Below are positions 15,720-23,213 of a stretch of 38,085 bases of DNA, in pieces. Origin of the DNA: Blastococcus sp. CT_GayMR20 (GTDB lineage: Bacteria; Actinomycetota; Actinomycetes; Mycobacteriales; Geodermatophilaceae); the NCBI RefSeq assembly GCF_004570345.1, contig NZ_SPQM01000036.1:1-38085 (forward strand), read 5' to 3'. Each line of letters opens with the position of its first letter. The stretch's first letter is position 1. Both the position numbers and the translations under genes were made by a program. The notes beneath the pieces were generated by a model. That model saw nothing but the letters and a program-made list of their open reading frames with translations. It was not told the DNA's origin and ran no database searches.

Positions 15720-16919
15720 CTAGTAGGACTGCGGGGCGGCCCCGGCGACCGCCGTGGCCATCCGGTCGACCATGGTCGTCAGCACGGGCCGCGGAGTGGC
15801 GAAGTTCAGCCTCACGTGGCCCGCGCCGGGTGATCCGCACTCCGGCCCGTCGACCAGCGCGACGCCGGCCTGCTCCAGGAAGAAGGTCCCGGCCGTCTCC
15901 CGGAGGCCGAGCTCCCGGCAGTCCAGCCAGGCCAGATAGGTGCCCTCGGGAGGTCGGTAGCGCACCCGGGGCAGCCGCTCGGCCAGCAGGTCGGCGAGCA
16001 GCCGCCGGTTGCCGTCCAGGTAGGTCAGGACGCCGTCCAGCCAGGGGCCGCCCTGGTCGTAGGCGACCGTGCTGGCGAGCACCCCGGGGGTGGAGGCGCC
16101 GTGCCCGAACAGGAAGCCGGCCTCGGACCAGGTGGCGGCGTCGTCGGCGTTCGAGAGCAGCAGATGGGCCGCCTTGAGGCCGGCCAGGTTCCACGCCTTG
16201 GACGCCGACGTCGCCGTCACCGTGTGGCTCGCCGTGAGCGGCGAGAGCGACGCGTACGGCCGGTGCACGGCGCCGGGGTGGACCAGCGGGGCGTGGATCT
16301 CGTCGGAGAACACCCGGACGCCGGCGGCGTCGACGACCTCAGCCAGCGCCAGCTGCTCCTCGACGTCGAACACCCGTCCCAGCGGGTTGTGCGGGTTCAC
16401 GTGGACGAACAGCCGGCCGCCCGCGGCGAACGCGCGGGCGATGCCGTGGAGGTCGTAGGTCATCCGGCCGTCGCGCTCGACCATCGGGACCTCGATCAGC
16501 TCCCGGCCCAGCGCCTCGGGGACCTTCAGGAACGGCATGTACGCCGGGGTGGGGAGGACGACGGCACCGCCCGGCGGCGTGAAGTGCTCGATGGCCGCCT
16601 GGAGTCCCGCCACGACGTCGGCCAGCGGCGTGATCCACTCCGCGGGGACCGTCCACCCGTAGCGCTCCTGCTGCCACCGCGCACAGGCTCGGGCCATGTC
16701 GGCTGCGGCCTCGGTCGTCAGGTAACCCAGCCGGCCCCCGTCCACGGCGTCGTGCAGGGCCCGACGGACGACGGGGGCGGTGCCGAAGTCCATCTCGGCC
16801 ACGAAGGCACCGATGGCAGAGCCGTAGCGGGTCCACTTGAGGCTGCCTCCCGTCCGCAGGGCGTCCTCGGTGAGCCCGTCGAACGTCAGCGGCTCGTCCT
16901 CGTACTCGGGAGCGGCCAT
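15720..16919 (-). CDS. PatB/MalY-type aminotransferase (probable C-S beta-lyase)
   Basis: A fold-type I PLP enzyme of 399 residues. The signature NPHNPLGRVF lies at about 175-184, SDEIHAPL (D206 contacts the PLP nitrogen) follows, and SASKAWNLAGLK carries the PLP Schiff-base lysine K241. The SASK...NLAGLK context and the DEIH motif place it with PatB/MalY cystathionine beta-lyase-like proteins rather than aspartate aminotransferases. It probably cleaves cystathionine or cysteine conjugates. ATG 16919 is chosen over a longer frame because AGGAGG lies 8 bp upstream. First gene of a minus-strand run continuing into the GDPD and PlsC-like genes. Confidence 0.88.
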   Translation of the reverse strand: MAAPEYEDEPLTFDGLTEDALRTGGSLKWTRYGSAIGAFVAEMDFGTAPVVRRALHDAVDGGRLGYLTTEAAADMARACARWQQERYGWTVPAEWITPLADVVAGLQAAIEHFTPPGGAVVLPTPAYMPFLKVPEALGRELIEVPMVERDGRMTYDLHGIARAFAAGGRLFVHVNPHNPLGRVFDVEEQLALAEVVDAAGVRVFSDEIHAPLVHPGAVHRPYASLSPLTASHTVTATSASKAWNLAGLKAAHLLLSNADDAATWSEAGFLFGHGASTPGVLASTVAYDQGGPWLDGVLTYLDGNRRLLADLLAERLPRVRYRPPEGTYLAWLDCRELGLRETAGTFFLEQAGVALVDGPECGSPGAGHVRLNFATPRPVLTTMVDRMATAVAGAAPQSY

Positions 16920-16994
16920 GGGATGAGCCTCCTCATCGCGTTCTCCTGGCGTGTCCCCGGGCACTGTCGTCCCGGACGTCTAACGTGCCGTTCC

Positions 16995-17402
16995 GTGGCA
17001 GAACGACACGTGTCCGGCACGACGGCGGAGCTTCCCGTCTCGCCGATCCCCAACCGGGGGAGCGGCGAGCAGCGCCGGTGCGGCTGGTGCCGCCGCGTCC
17101 TGCCGGAGCAGGGGTCGGTGGGCCGCCCCCGGCTCTACTGCGGCCAGGCCTGCCGTCAGCGGGCCTACGAGCAGCGCTCCGCGACGGCCAAGGCGGGACT
17201 GCCGGGTGACGTCGTCCTGGTCTCGCGCTCGGAGCTCGACGGGCTGCAGGACCGGCTGTACCAGTTGCGGTGTGCACTCGAGGACGCGCAGACGCTGTTG
17301 ACCGAGCGCCCGACCAAGGCCGAACTCGAGCGCCAGCTGGCCGAGCTGATCCGCTCCACGGGCCGCCTCGACCGGCTCTGGGTCAGCGAACGCTCCGCCT
17401 GA
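16995..17402 (+). CDS. small Cys-rich actinobacterial protein of unknown function
   Basis: A 135-residue protein with a likely zinc-binding module at about 29-57: CGWC, a linker with GRPRLYC, then CRQRAYEQR. The pattern CxxC...YCxxxCRQRAYE recurs in uncharacterised actinobacterial proteins I recall. The C-terminal half (about 75-125) is helical and Leu/Glu/Arg-rich (GLQDRLYQLRCALEDAQTLL), probably a coiled coil. The start is GTG 16995; GTG 17010 is an in-frame alternative. Divergent from the aminotransferase gene. Zinc ribbon plus coiled coil would suit a nucleic-acid- or protein-binding adaptor, but that is speculation. Confidence 0.75.
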   Translation: MAERHVSGTTAELPVSPIPNRGSGEQRRCGWCRRVLPEQGSVGRPRLYCGQACRQRAYEQRSATAKAGLPGDVVLVSRSELDGLQDRLYQLRCALEDAQTLLTERPTKAELERQLAELIRSTGRLDRLWVSERSA

Positions 17403-17407
17403 CCGGC

Positions 17408-17644
17408 TCAGTCAGGGTCCGTCTGGTCGTCGCCGTCGTCCTCGTCGTTCGGCTCCTGGTTGCTGTTGTCCGGCACGTTGCCCTGCGACTCGTCCTCCGG
17501 ATTGCTGCCGCCGGTGTTCTCGCTGTCGTCGGTGGTCCCGTCGTTCTGACCCGAGCCGGCAGCTTCGCAGGCGGTCATCGTGACGCCTCCGCCGAAGAGC
17601 GCCAGGGCGGTGAACAGTGCGGCGATCGGACGTCGGATCTCCAT
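17408..17644 (-). CDS. small acidic secreted protein, putative lipoprotein
   Basis: A 78-residue protein. Residues 1-26 look like a signal peptide: basic MEIRR, a hydrophobic core IAALFTALALFGGG, and MTAC at 23-26 as a loose lipobox. The remaining 52 residues are almost all Asp, Glu, Asn, Gly, Ser and Gln, ending DDGDDQTDPD, and so disordered and strongly acidic. If C26 is lipidated the protein would be a short membrane-tethered acidic tail; an Lnt is encoded in the same window. The ribosome-binding site is weak. The stop faces the preceding plus-strand gene with 5 bp between. Function unknown. Confidence 0.6.
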   Translation of the reverse strand: MEIRRPIAALFTALALFGGGVTMTACEAAGSGQNDGTTDDSENTGGSNPEDESQGNVPDNSNQEPNDEDDGDDQTDPD

Positions 17645-17701
17645 GCGTCGACCCTACGAAGAGCTGGGCGTCGCCGCCCGTCGAGCCGCCCACATCACCG
17701 C

Positions 17702-17724
17702 CCTAGCGTCACAGTGACGTTAGG
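17702..17724. promoter_or_regulatory. 23-bp palindrome, likely repressor operator
   Basis: Arms CCTA-x-CGTCAC and GTGACG-x-TAGG around a central A; every pair matches except one. Size and symmetry resemble TetR-family operators. It is 58 bp upstream of the small lipoprotein start on the minus strand. The 13-bp core recurs at 19612-19624. Confidence 0.6.
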
Positions 17725-18003
17725 AGGGCGGAGTGGCTGGATGGGGGGAGCGACGGCCGCGGGGCGCCGAGAGCGCCTCAGGGGTTCGATCGATGTCGTC
17801 CCATCTCTGTTTCAAGATCGACAGAGTCAAGATCGACTTACGGGGAGTCGCAGAAACGGGATCCTGGGGCGGCGCGGATGGACTGAAGTGCGGCGAGCAG
17901 GCACGCATACCTGGCGCGGCGGCGACACGCTGACGTCGACGTCAGGCCGGCGGCTTCCAGAATCACGATCGCCAGCCACGTCGCCGCTCGCGACCTAGCG
18001 CCG

Positions 18004-18017
18004 ATAATGCACATTAT
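18004..18017. promoter_or_regulatory. AT-rich palindrome, possible operator
   Basis: ATAATG and CATTAT flank a CA centre, a perfect 6-bp-arm palindrome in otherwise GC-rich DNA. It lies 27 bp beyond the stop of the isochorismatase-family gene and has no obvious gene to control. MarR-type operators look similar. Confidence 0.4.
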
Positions 18018-18043
18018 GTCAACTCATCTGGAGGGAGCCGACC

Positions 18044-18598
18044 TCACCCGATGAAGGTGACGTCCTTGGCCTCGGCGACGCCGGCGGTGCGACCTGGTGC
18101 CGCCTGCTCCCCCCAGTACAGGTTGGTGTGCGCGATGACCTTGTCGGGTGACGGCGCACCCCAGGCGCTGAGGTCCTCGGTGGTGTGCGCGTCGCCGACC
18201 AGCGTCACGTCGTAGCCCCGCGCGAAGGCACCGTGGATGGTCGACCGGATGCACGCGTCGGTCTGGGCGCCCGCGACGACGAGGCGTCCGACGCCGGCCC
18301 GGGCCAGGACGTCCTCCAGGTCGGTGCCCTCGAACGAGTCGCCGTACGTCTTGTGCACCACGGGCTCCGACTCCCGCTGCACCAGCTCGGGCACGTACTC
18401 CCACGCGTCGCTGCCCTTCGGCATGTCCGCCGAGGAGTGCTGGACCCAGACGACCGGGACGCCCTCGTCACGCGCCCGGTCGACGAGCGCGCCGATGTTG
18501 GCGACGACCGTCTCGCGCTCGTGCGCCTCGCCGACCACCCCCTTCTGGACGTCGATCACCATCAGGGCGGTGTGCGGTCGGTCCGGCAGCGTCGTCAC
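18044..18598 (-). CDS. isochorismatase-family cysteine hydrolase
   Basis: A 184-residue cysteine hydrolase. The family catalytic triad is visible: D16 in LMVIDVQKG, K83 in VVHKTYGDSF and C116 in VVAGAQTDACIRST. The motif before the Cys (AGAQTDAC) matches nicotinamidase/isochorismatase-like hydrolases that act on amides or vinyl ethers. The substrate cannot be told from sequence. GTG 18598 is supported by GAGGAG about 7 bp upstream. It follows the SRPBCC gene by 63 bp on the same strand. No siderophore or NAD-salvage gene is nearby to assign isochorismate or nicotinamide as substrate. Confidence 0.9.
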   Translation of the reverse strand: MTTLPDRPHTALMVIDVQKGVVGEAHERETVVANIGALVDRARDEGVPVVWVQHSSADMPKGSDAWEYVPELVQRESEPVVHKTYGDSFEGTDLEDVLARAGVGRLVVAGAQTDACIRSTIHGAFARGYDVTLVGDAHTTEDLSAWGAPSPDKVIAHTNLYWGEQAAPGRTAGVAEAKDVTFIG

Positions 18599-18661
18599 AG
18601 CGATCTCCTCGTCTGGGCTCCTGGGCGGATCGTAGGCACACCCACCGACATTCCCGACCCG

Positions 18662-19324
18662 TCACTCCGCCGCCGAGGCCACCCGTTCCATCGCCGCCTT
18701 CATCCGCTCCCGCATCGCCTCGCGGACCTCGGCGCTCGGCAGCTTCTCGAGGTGCGCGTTGAGCCGCGTCTTCCCCGGCGCCGCCGGCGTGAGCGTGATC
18801 TGGAGCGTCGCCGGCGTCGGCCAGTCGACCGGCTGCCAGGTCATTCGGATGCGGTCGCCGGGCTTGACGACGCGGATCTCGCCGGAGGCTCCGGACGTCG
18901 ACTCCCCCGGTGGCACCTCGTACGCCCGGCCGGGCTCGAACACGACCGTCGCCCCGGCGCCGAGCCACAACTCGGGCCGTGTCACGAGCACCTCCCACAC
19001 GTGCCCCGGCGAGGCGGCCACGCTGCGCTGGGCCCCGATCTGGAAGCCGACGTCCGAGGTCTGACCGAGGACGCGCTTGCCCCGGGCGCGCTCGTAGGCG
19101 ACGGCGAGCGACTGCTGCCACCATGGCGACACCTCGGGGTGCTCGCGGTCGAGGAAGTCCACGATCCCCCGGTGGTCCCAGCCCGCCCCGCCGGCGGCGT
19201 CCAGCAGGTCCAGCCAGTCGGTCCAGTCCCGCCCGGTGCCCTCCCGGACCGCCCCGGGGCTCAGTCGCCCGAGCGCGCGGTCGACGGCACTGGCGGTCTC
19301 CTCGGCGGTGTCGTGCTGCACCAT
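18662..19324 (-). CDS. DUF4287-SRPBCC domain protein
   Basis: A 220-residue two-part protein. The N-terminal 95 residues (GRDWTDWLDLLDAAGG, then DHRGIVDFLDREHPEVSPWW and AVAYERARGKRVLGQ) resemble the DUF4287 module. The C-terminal part from about 95 (QIGAQRSVAASPGHVWEVL to the final helix) is an SRPBCC/AHSA1-like fold, the START-type cavity that binds hydrophobic ligands. The late motif RIRMTWQPVDWPTPATLQITL is typical of SRPBCC strands. Ligand and role are unknown. ATG 19324 is preceded by AAGGGGG. Divergent from the glyoxalase remnant. Confidence 0.8.
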   Translation of the reverse strand: MVQHDTAEETASAVDRALGRLSPGAVREGTGRDWTDWLDLLDAAGGAGWDHRGIVDFLDREHPEVSPWWQQSLAVAYERARGKRVLGQTSDVGFQIGAQRSVAASPGHVWEVLVTRPELWLGAGATVVFEPGRAYEVPPGESTSGASGEIRVVKPGDRIRMTWQPVDWPTPATLQITLTPAAPGKTRLNAHLEKLPSAEVREAMRERMKAAMERVASAAE

Positions 19325-19443
19325 TGCGTTCCCCCTTCGTCCGACTCGATGATGCCGCCGCCACCGACGAAATTCGCGGCGTCCCGACGTCCCTTCGACA
19401 GGAGGCCTCCTTCTCCCCTACCCCTCGACCCGAGGAGACCCGA

Positions 19444-19593
19444 GTGCCCGCGTCCATCCGGCCGATCATCGGGATCAGCGACATCGAGCCTGCACGGCAC
19501 CCCGGTCCCGCCGACGACATGCCGTGGGGCCAGCGGGTCGCCCACATCAAGGACCCGGACGGCAACGTCCCGAACCTCACCCAGCAGCTATGA
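19444..19593 (+). pseudogene. glyoxalase/VOC protein remnant with internal deletion
   Basis: A 49-residue frame that starts like a glyoxalase/bleomycin-resistance (VOC) protein (VPASIRPIIGISDIEPA) and jumps directly to a VOC C-terminus (MPWGQRVAHIKDPDGNVPNL). The middle, about 70-80 residues in a normal 120-residue protein, is missing without a frameshift. GAGGAG lies 7-8 bp before GTG 19444, so the start region is intact and the remnant could still be translated. Most metal-binding and dimer-forming strands are gone, so activity is unlikely. Confidence 0.7.
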
Positions 19594-19611
19594 CCCGCAT
19601 ACCCGGCATTA

Positions 19612-19624
19612 CGTCACAGTGACG
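19612..19624. promoter_or_regulatory. second CGTCACAGTGACG palindrome
   Basis: A perfect 13-bp palindrome identical to the core of the one at 17702-17724. It sits between the glyoxalase remnant and the 3' end of the SpoIID gene, about 2 bp past that gene's stop, with no downstream start nearby on either strand. It may be left from a deleted promoter. Confidence 0.5.
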
Positions 19625-19626
19625 CA

Positions 19627-21444
19627 TCAGCCGTCCGGGAACCGGCCCTCGGCCCGCACCCGGTACTCGTCGCTCGCGGCGACGATGGCGACGACGTCGA
19701 AGTCACCCCGGCCCGCCAGCATGGGCGAGAACGTGCTGCGGCCGCCCTCGTCCACCGCCCTGCCCAGCAGGACGCGGTAGTACTCCCCCAGCCGCCGGTC
19801 CCGTGCCTCGGCCGACTGGGAGACGGCCATGGCGACGGCGGACCGGCCGGAGCCGGCCGCGACACCGGCCCAGTAGTTGCGCTCGTCGGGGTTCGCGCCG
19901 CGCCCGAGCACCCCCCGGTAGAGGCCCTCGACCCACAGCCGGACGTCGCCGCCGCCCAGGGCGGCCAGCGACTCGCCGGACCCGTAGATGCCGGCGTTCA
20001 GGTCGTTGAGGGTGCCGCCCCGCGCGAGCAGGTTCACCCAGACGTTCGCCCCACCCGCGTCCGGCGCGCGGCGCAGCGCCCAGACGTAGGTCGTGTGCAC
20101 CAGTTGGCGGTAGCGCTCGTCCGACGCTGCGAAGCCGTAGGCGACGGAGCGGCGGTCCGCGCCCCCGAGGAGGACGGCGGTCCAGTAGCCGATCCCTGGC
20201 TCGTCACCGGGGTGGCCGAGGACGTCGAGATAGAGCGACCGGGCGTAGGCGCGGGCCTGGGCCGTCGACAGCGAGCCGACCGTGAACCAGGAGCTCTTCA
20301 GGCCGAGCGCCGTCCTGGCCTGTTCCCCGGTGAGGGTCCGCTGCCCGCTGGAGGTGTCGAAGACGATCTGGAGCACGCGGCCGCCGTCGGCGCCGAGCCC
20401 GTTCCGCTGGGTGACCCGTGCTGCACTGACCGACGCCACGCCCAGGGCGGCCGCGACCTGCGCCTGGGTCAGCGTCACCGACCACGACCGATTGGGGTTG
20501 GCCGCGGTGTTGTCGCCGCGGTCCTCCACGGCGGGGAACTCGCCGCCCGCGGTCCAGCCCCCGCTGGAGGCGGAGAACTCCGTCCGGGCGACCGACCCGT
20601 CGGCCCGCCGGCGCACCTGACCGGTCGTGGCGAAGACCGCGGTGTCGGTCCGGCCGTCCTCGATCCAGGACACGGCTCCGCCGTCGGGTCGGGTGTAGGC
20701 GCCGGTGTAGACCTGGCACGCGGTCGAGTCGCACGTCCTCGCGTACGGCGTCCACTGCGACGACAGCGCGTAGCTGCGCGCCGCCACCGCCTGCACCTCG
20801 AGCGCCTCCATGCCCCGGCCACCGCCGGCCGATCCCCAGCTCGCCGGCATCTCCCGCGGGAGCACGCCGCGCAGGTAGTCGTCCATGGCCAGGGTGTTGA
20901 CCGTCGTCTGGAACCCGCCGCCGTCGACGATTCCCATCGTGCCGCGGTACGCGCGGATCGAACCGGGCTCGCACAGCCGCAGCTCCCCGCCGACCGTCGC
21001 TCCCGAGCCGACGCGGCCACCCGCGGTGCCGGTCCAGACGGTCCACGGCCCGGCACACGTGTCGCCGACCAGCACCTCGAAGGTGTTGCTGGCGACCCCG
21101 CGGATCCGCACCGCGTCCCGGCCGAGGGCGATGCCGTTCATCGTCAGGCCGGGTCCGGTCAGCAGGGTCTCCCGCGACCGGAGTCCGAGCAGCTCCACGC
21201 CGATCTGCGGGTTGCCCGCGTTCGTGGCGTGCGAGGTGCCCCCGTAGTAGTGGTCGAGGATCGCGCGGGAGTCGGCACCGAGGTCGACGGAGTACCCGTA
21301 GGCGCCCCACTGGCTCATGCCCCGCCCGTGACCGAAGCCCCGCCCGTTGAACGTCAGGTCGCCGTCCGCGGCGCCGGCCACAGGTAGTCCGGCCCCCCAC
21401 AGGACCAGGACCGTCAGGACGCCGAGAAGTCTGCGGAGAGCCAT
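19627..21444 (-). CDS. secreted SpoIID/LytB-domain protein with DUF4214 repeats
   Basis: A 605-residue exported protein. Residues 1-26 form a Sec signal peptide (MALRRLLGVLTVLVLWGAGL, with cleavage near AGA-AD). The start of the SpoIID/LytB region is GRGFGHGRGMSQWGAYG (34-50), and DYLRGVLPREMPASWG with ALEVQAVAARSYAL follow. SpoIID domains are lytic transglycosylases acting on peptidoglycan lacking stem peptides. From about 385 to the end are about four repeats of the form YRxVLGRxxDxxGxxYW, the DUF4214 type seen in cell-surface proteins. ATG 21444 has GTAGGTGG close upstream; the longer frame is not used. Probably a wall-remodelling enzyme held by its repeats. Confidence 0.88.
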   Translation of the reverse strand: MALRRLLGVLTVLVLWGAGLPVAGAADGDLTFNGRGFGHGRGMSQWGAYGYSVDLGADSRAILDHYYGGTSHATNAGNPQIGVELLGLRSRETLLTGPGLTMNGIALGRDAVRIRGVASNTFEVLVGDTCAGPWTVWTGTAGGRVGSGATVGGELRLCEPGSIRAYRGTMGIVDGGGFQTTVNTLAMDDYLRGVLPREMPASWGSAGGGRGMEALEVQAVAARSYALSSQWTPYARTCDSTACQVYTGAYTRPDGGAVSWIEDGRTDTAVFATTGQVRRRADGSVARTEFSASSGGWTAGGEFPAVEDRGDNTAANPNRSWSVTLTQAQVAAALGVASVSAARVTQRNGLGADGGRVLQIVFDTSSGQRTLTGEQARTALGLKSSWFTVGSLSTAQARAYARSLYLDVLGHPGDEPGIGYWTAVLLGGADRRSVAYGFAASDERYRQLVHTTYVWALRRAPDAGGANVWVNLLARGGTLNDLNAGIYGSGESLAALGGGDVRLWVEGLYRGVLGRGANPDERNYWAGVAAGSGRSAVAMAVSQSAEARDRRLGEYYRVLLGRAVDEGGRSTFSPMLAGRGDFDVVAIVAASDEYRVRAEGRFPDG

Positions 21445-21589
21445 GGTCCACCTACTCGGAACCGGCCCGCCGGGACGGGCCTTCCACCCCGTCGGATCGT
21501 CCATTGCACACCCGGCGACCCCCCGGACGGAACGGAGTCGGGCGCGCCGGTCGACGGTTCCCCGTCCGGCGGCCGGGTAGCGCTCGGGC

Positions 21590-21784
21590 ATGACCGAGCA
21601 GCGTCCCGACACCGACGAGCGCAACGACCCGGCCGGCACGCCGTCGCCCGGCCCGGACGACCTGACCGCCACGCCGGTGACGCCGGGCGGCGACGACGCG
21701 GGACGGCCGACCGCCGTACCGGGTGCCTACGAGGCTGACGACGCGGAGCAGGAGCGCGGCAAGGCCGTGAAGCCCGGCAACTGA
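21590..21784 (+). CDS. small disordered acidic protein, unknown function
   Basis: A 64-residue protein (MTEQRPDTDERNDPAGTPSP at the start, ERGKAVKPGN at the end), rich in Asp, Pro, Gly and Thr and lacking hydrophobic residues, so probably unstructured. No signal peptide or domain is visible. It is divergent from the SpoIID gene (145 bp apart) and convergent with the LysE gene, with one base between stops. The neat fit between neighbours and the frame support a gene, but coding is not proven. Confidence 0.55.
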   Translation: MTEQRPDTDERNDPAGTPSPGPDDLTATPVTPGGDDAGRPTAVPGAYEADDAEQERGKAVKPGN

Positions 21785-21785
21785 C

Positions 21786-22418
21786 TCACCGGCCCGACGC
21801 AGCGACCCGCAGCCCCAGCCCCACCAGCACGGTCCCGCTGACCGCCTCGAGCCGGCGCCTAATCCTGGGCCGGCGGAACCAGGTGCCGGCCCGTGCCACC
21901 CCGGCCGCCAGACCGAGGTAGAGCACGGTCTCGAGGGTGATCTGCACCAGCCCCAGGACGGCGGTCGTCGCGAACACCGGACCGTCGGCCGGCACGAACT
22001 GCGGGTAGAAGGCGATCATGAACACGGCGGCCTTCGGGTTGGCCAGCTGGACCACGACGCCCTCCGCGAACGCGCCCCACCACCGACGGCCGGTGGGAAC
22101 CGGCTCCCCGACGATGGCTGCCTCACCGCGCCAGGCGGTGCGCAGCGCACGGAACCCGAGCAGCAGCAGGACGGCAGCGCCTACCACCCGCAGGACGACG
22201 TAGGCCATCTCCGACGCCGCGACCAGCGCCGCGAACCCCGCCCCGGCGAACAGCGCCCACACGTAGAGCCCGAGCTCCAGGCCCAGCACCGTCGGCACCG
22301 CGCCGCGGAGCCCCCGGAGTGCAGCCCGCCGGAAGATCAGCGCCATCGCGGGCCCGGGCGACGCGGAGATCAGCAGCACCGCGAGCACGAAGGCACCGAG
22401 CGACGACAGCACGTCCAC
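21786..22418 (-). CDS. LysE family amino-acid exporter
   Basis: A 210-residue inner-membrane protein with about six hydrophobic segments. The family motif near the N-terminus, SASPGPAMALIFRRAALRG (a variant of the PGPxxxxxxxxxxxxG signature), and QLANPKAAVFMIAFYPQFV in the middle are typical of the LysE/RhtB family, which exports amino acids such as lysine, homoserine or threonine. Start GTG 22418 is chosen to give the usual length; GTG 22412 is an alternative and no strong ribosome-binding site separates them. Despite the name there is no sequence reason to tie it to the lysine cluster 14 kb away. Confidence 0.9.
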   Translation of the reverse strand: MDVLSSLGAFVLAVLLISASPGPAMALIFRRAALRGLRGAVPTVLGLELGLYVWALFAGAGFAALVAASEMAYVVLRVVGAAVLLLLGFRALRTAWRGEAAIVGEPVPTGRRWWGAFAEGVVVQLANPKAAVFMIAFYPQFVPADGPVFATTAVLGLVQITLETVLYLGLAAGVARAGTWFRRPRIRRRLEAVSGTVLVGLGLRVAASGR

Positions 22419-22507
22419 GCGGGAATGCTCGCACCCCCTCCCCACGGTCGACCGACCATCGGCGCGGTCGCCGGGAATCCGCAGGTCGGTGCGGTTGACT
22501 CGGCGCC

Positions 22508-23212
22508 GTGGAGGTCCTCGGCCGGTTCTGGGCGCGCGTGACCGCACCGGTCCCGGAGCTGCCGACGGAGGTCCTGCTGGGCACCGCGGCGGTCGCCGCC
22601 GTCCTCGTCCTCTCCCCCGTGCTCTGGCGGCCGACCCGGCACGTGGTCACGATCGCCCACGAGGGCGCCCACGGGCTGGTGGCCCTGGCAGCGGGGCGGC
22701 GGCTGTCGGGCATCCGGCTGCACTCGGACACGTCCGGCCTCACGGTCTCGGCCGGTCGGCCCACGGGACCCGGCATGGTCCTGACCTGCGCATCGGGCTA
22801 CGTCGGCCCGGGGCTGTTCGGCCTGGGCGCCGCCGCGCTCCTGGCGTCGGGGCACGCGGTCGGCCTTCTCTGGGCGCTGCTGCTCCTGCTCGCGCTGCTG
22901 CTCGTCCAGATCCGCAACTGGTACGGCCTCCGGTCGGTGCTGGTCACCGGGGCCGTCGTCTTCGCCGCGACCTGGTGGCTGCCGCCCGACGGGCAGGCCG
23001 CGTTCGCCGCGGTCGCCACCTGGTTCCTGCTGTTCGCCGCACCCCGGACCGTCGTCGAGCTGCAGGGCGCCCGGCGCCGGCGCCGGGCGCCCGACTCCGA
23101 CGCCGACCAGCTCGCCCGGCTCACCCGGGTACCGGCGCTCCTGTGGGTCGGGTTCTTCCTGCTGGTCGACGTCGGGGCGCTGCTCCTCGGCGGCTACTGG
23201 CTGCTGACCTGA
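22508..23212 (+). CDS. M50-like membrane metallopeptidase
   Basis: A 234-residue membrane protein of the peptidase M50B-like group. A zinc site HEGAH (H51, E52, H55) lies just after a hydrophobic segment, and RNWYGLRSVL and DADQLARLTRVP occur later as in related actinobacterial proteins. About five hydrophobic segments are visible. Such proteins are distant relatives of site-2 proteases, and substrates are not known for this subgroup. GTG 22508 starts the frame, divergent from the LysE gene by 89 bp. The stop is one base from the GH65 gene stop on the opposite strand. Confidence 0.85.
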   Translation: MEVLGRFWARVTAPVPELPTEVLLGTAAVAAVLVLSPVLWRPTRHVVTIAHEGAHGLVALAAGRRLSGIRLHSDTSGLTVSAGRPTGPGMVLTCASGYVGPGLFGLGAAALLASGHAVGLLWALLLLLALLLVQIRNWYGLRSVLVTGAVVFAATWWLPPDGQAAFAAVATWFLLFAAPRTVVELQGARRRRRAPDSDADQLARLTRVPALLWVGFFLLVDVGALLLGGYWLLT

Positions 23213-23213
23213 G

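Larger units (their letters stand above)
17645..18043. other. gene-poor stretch with palindromes and a short direct repeat
   Basis: About 400 bp without a supported gene. It holds a 23-bp palindrome (17702-17724), a direct repeat TCAAGATCGAC at 17812-17822 and 17827-17837, and an AT-rich palindrome at 18004-18017. Local base composition around 17800-17840 and 18000-18030 is less GC-rich than neighbouring genes, which may mark lost or imported DNA. Confidence 0.5.

Noticed and set aside
17720..17933. Short overlapping open frames in the gene-poor stretch
   Set aside because: Neither strand gives a plausible start signal or protein pattern.
21786..22418. LysE exporter as part of the lysine pathway
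   Set aside because: It is 14 kb away and LysE-family members export many amino acids; no sequence reason to link them.
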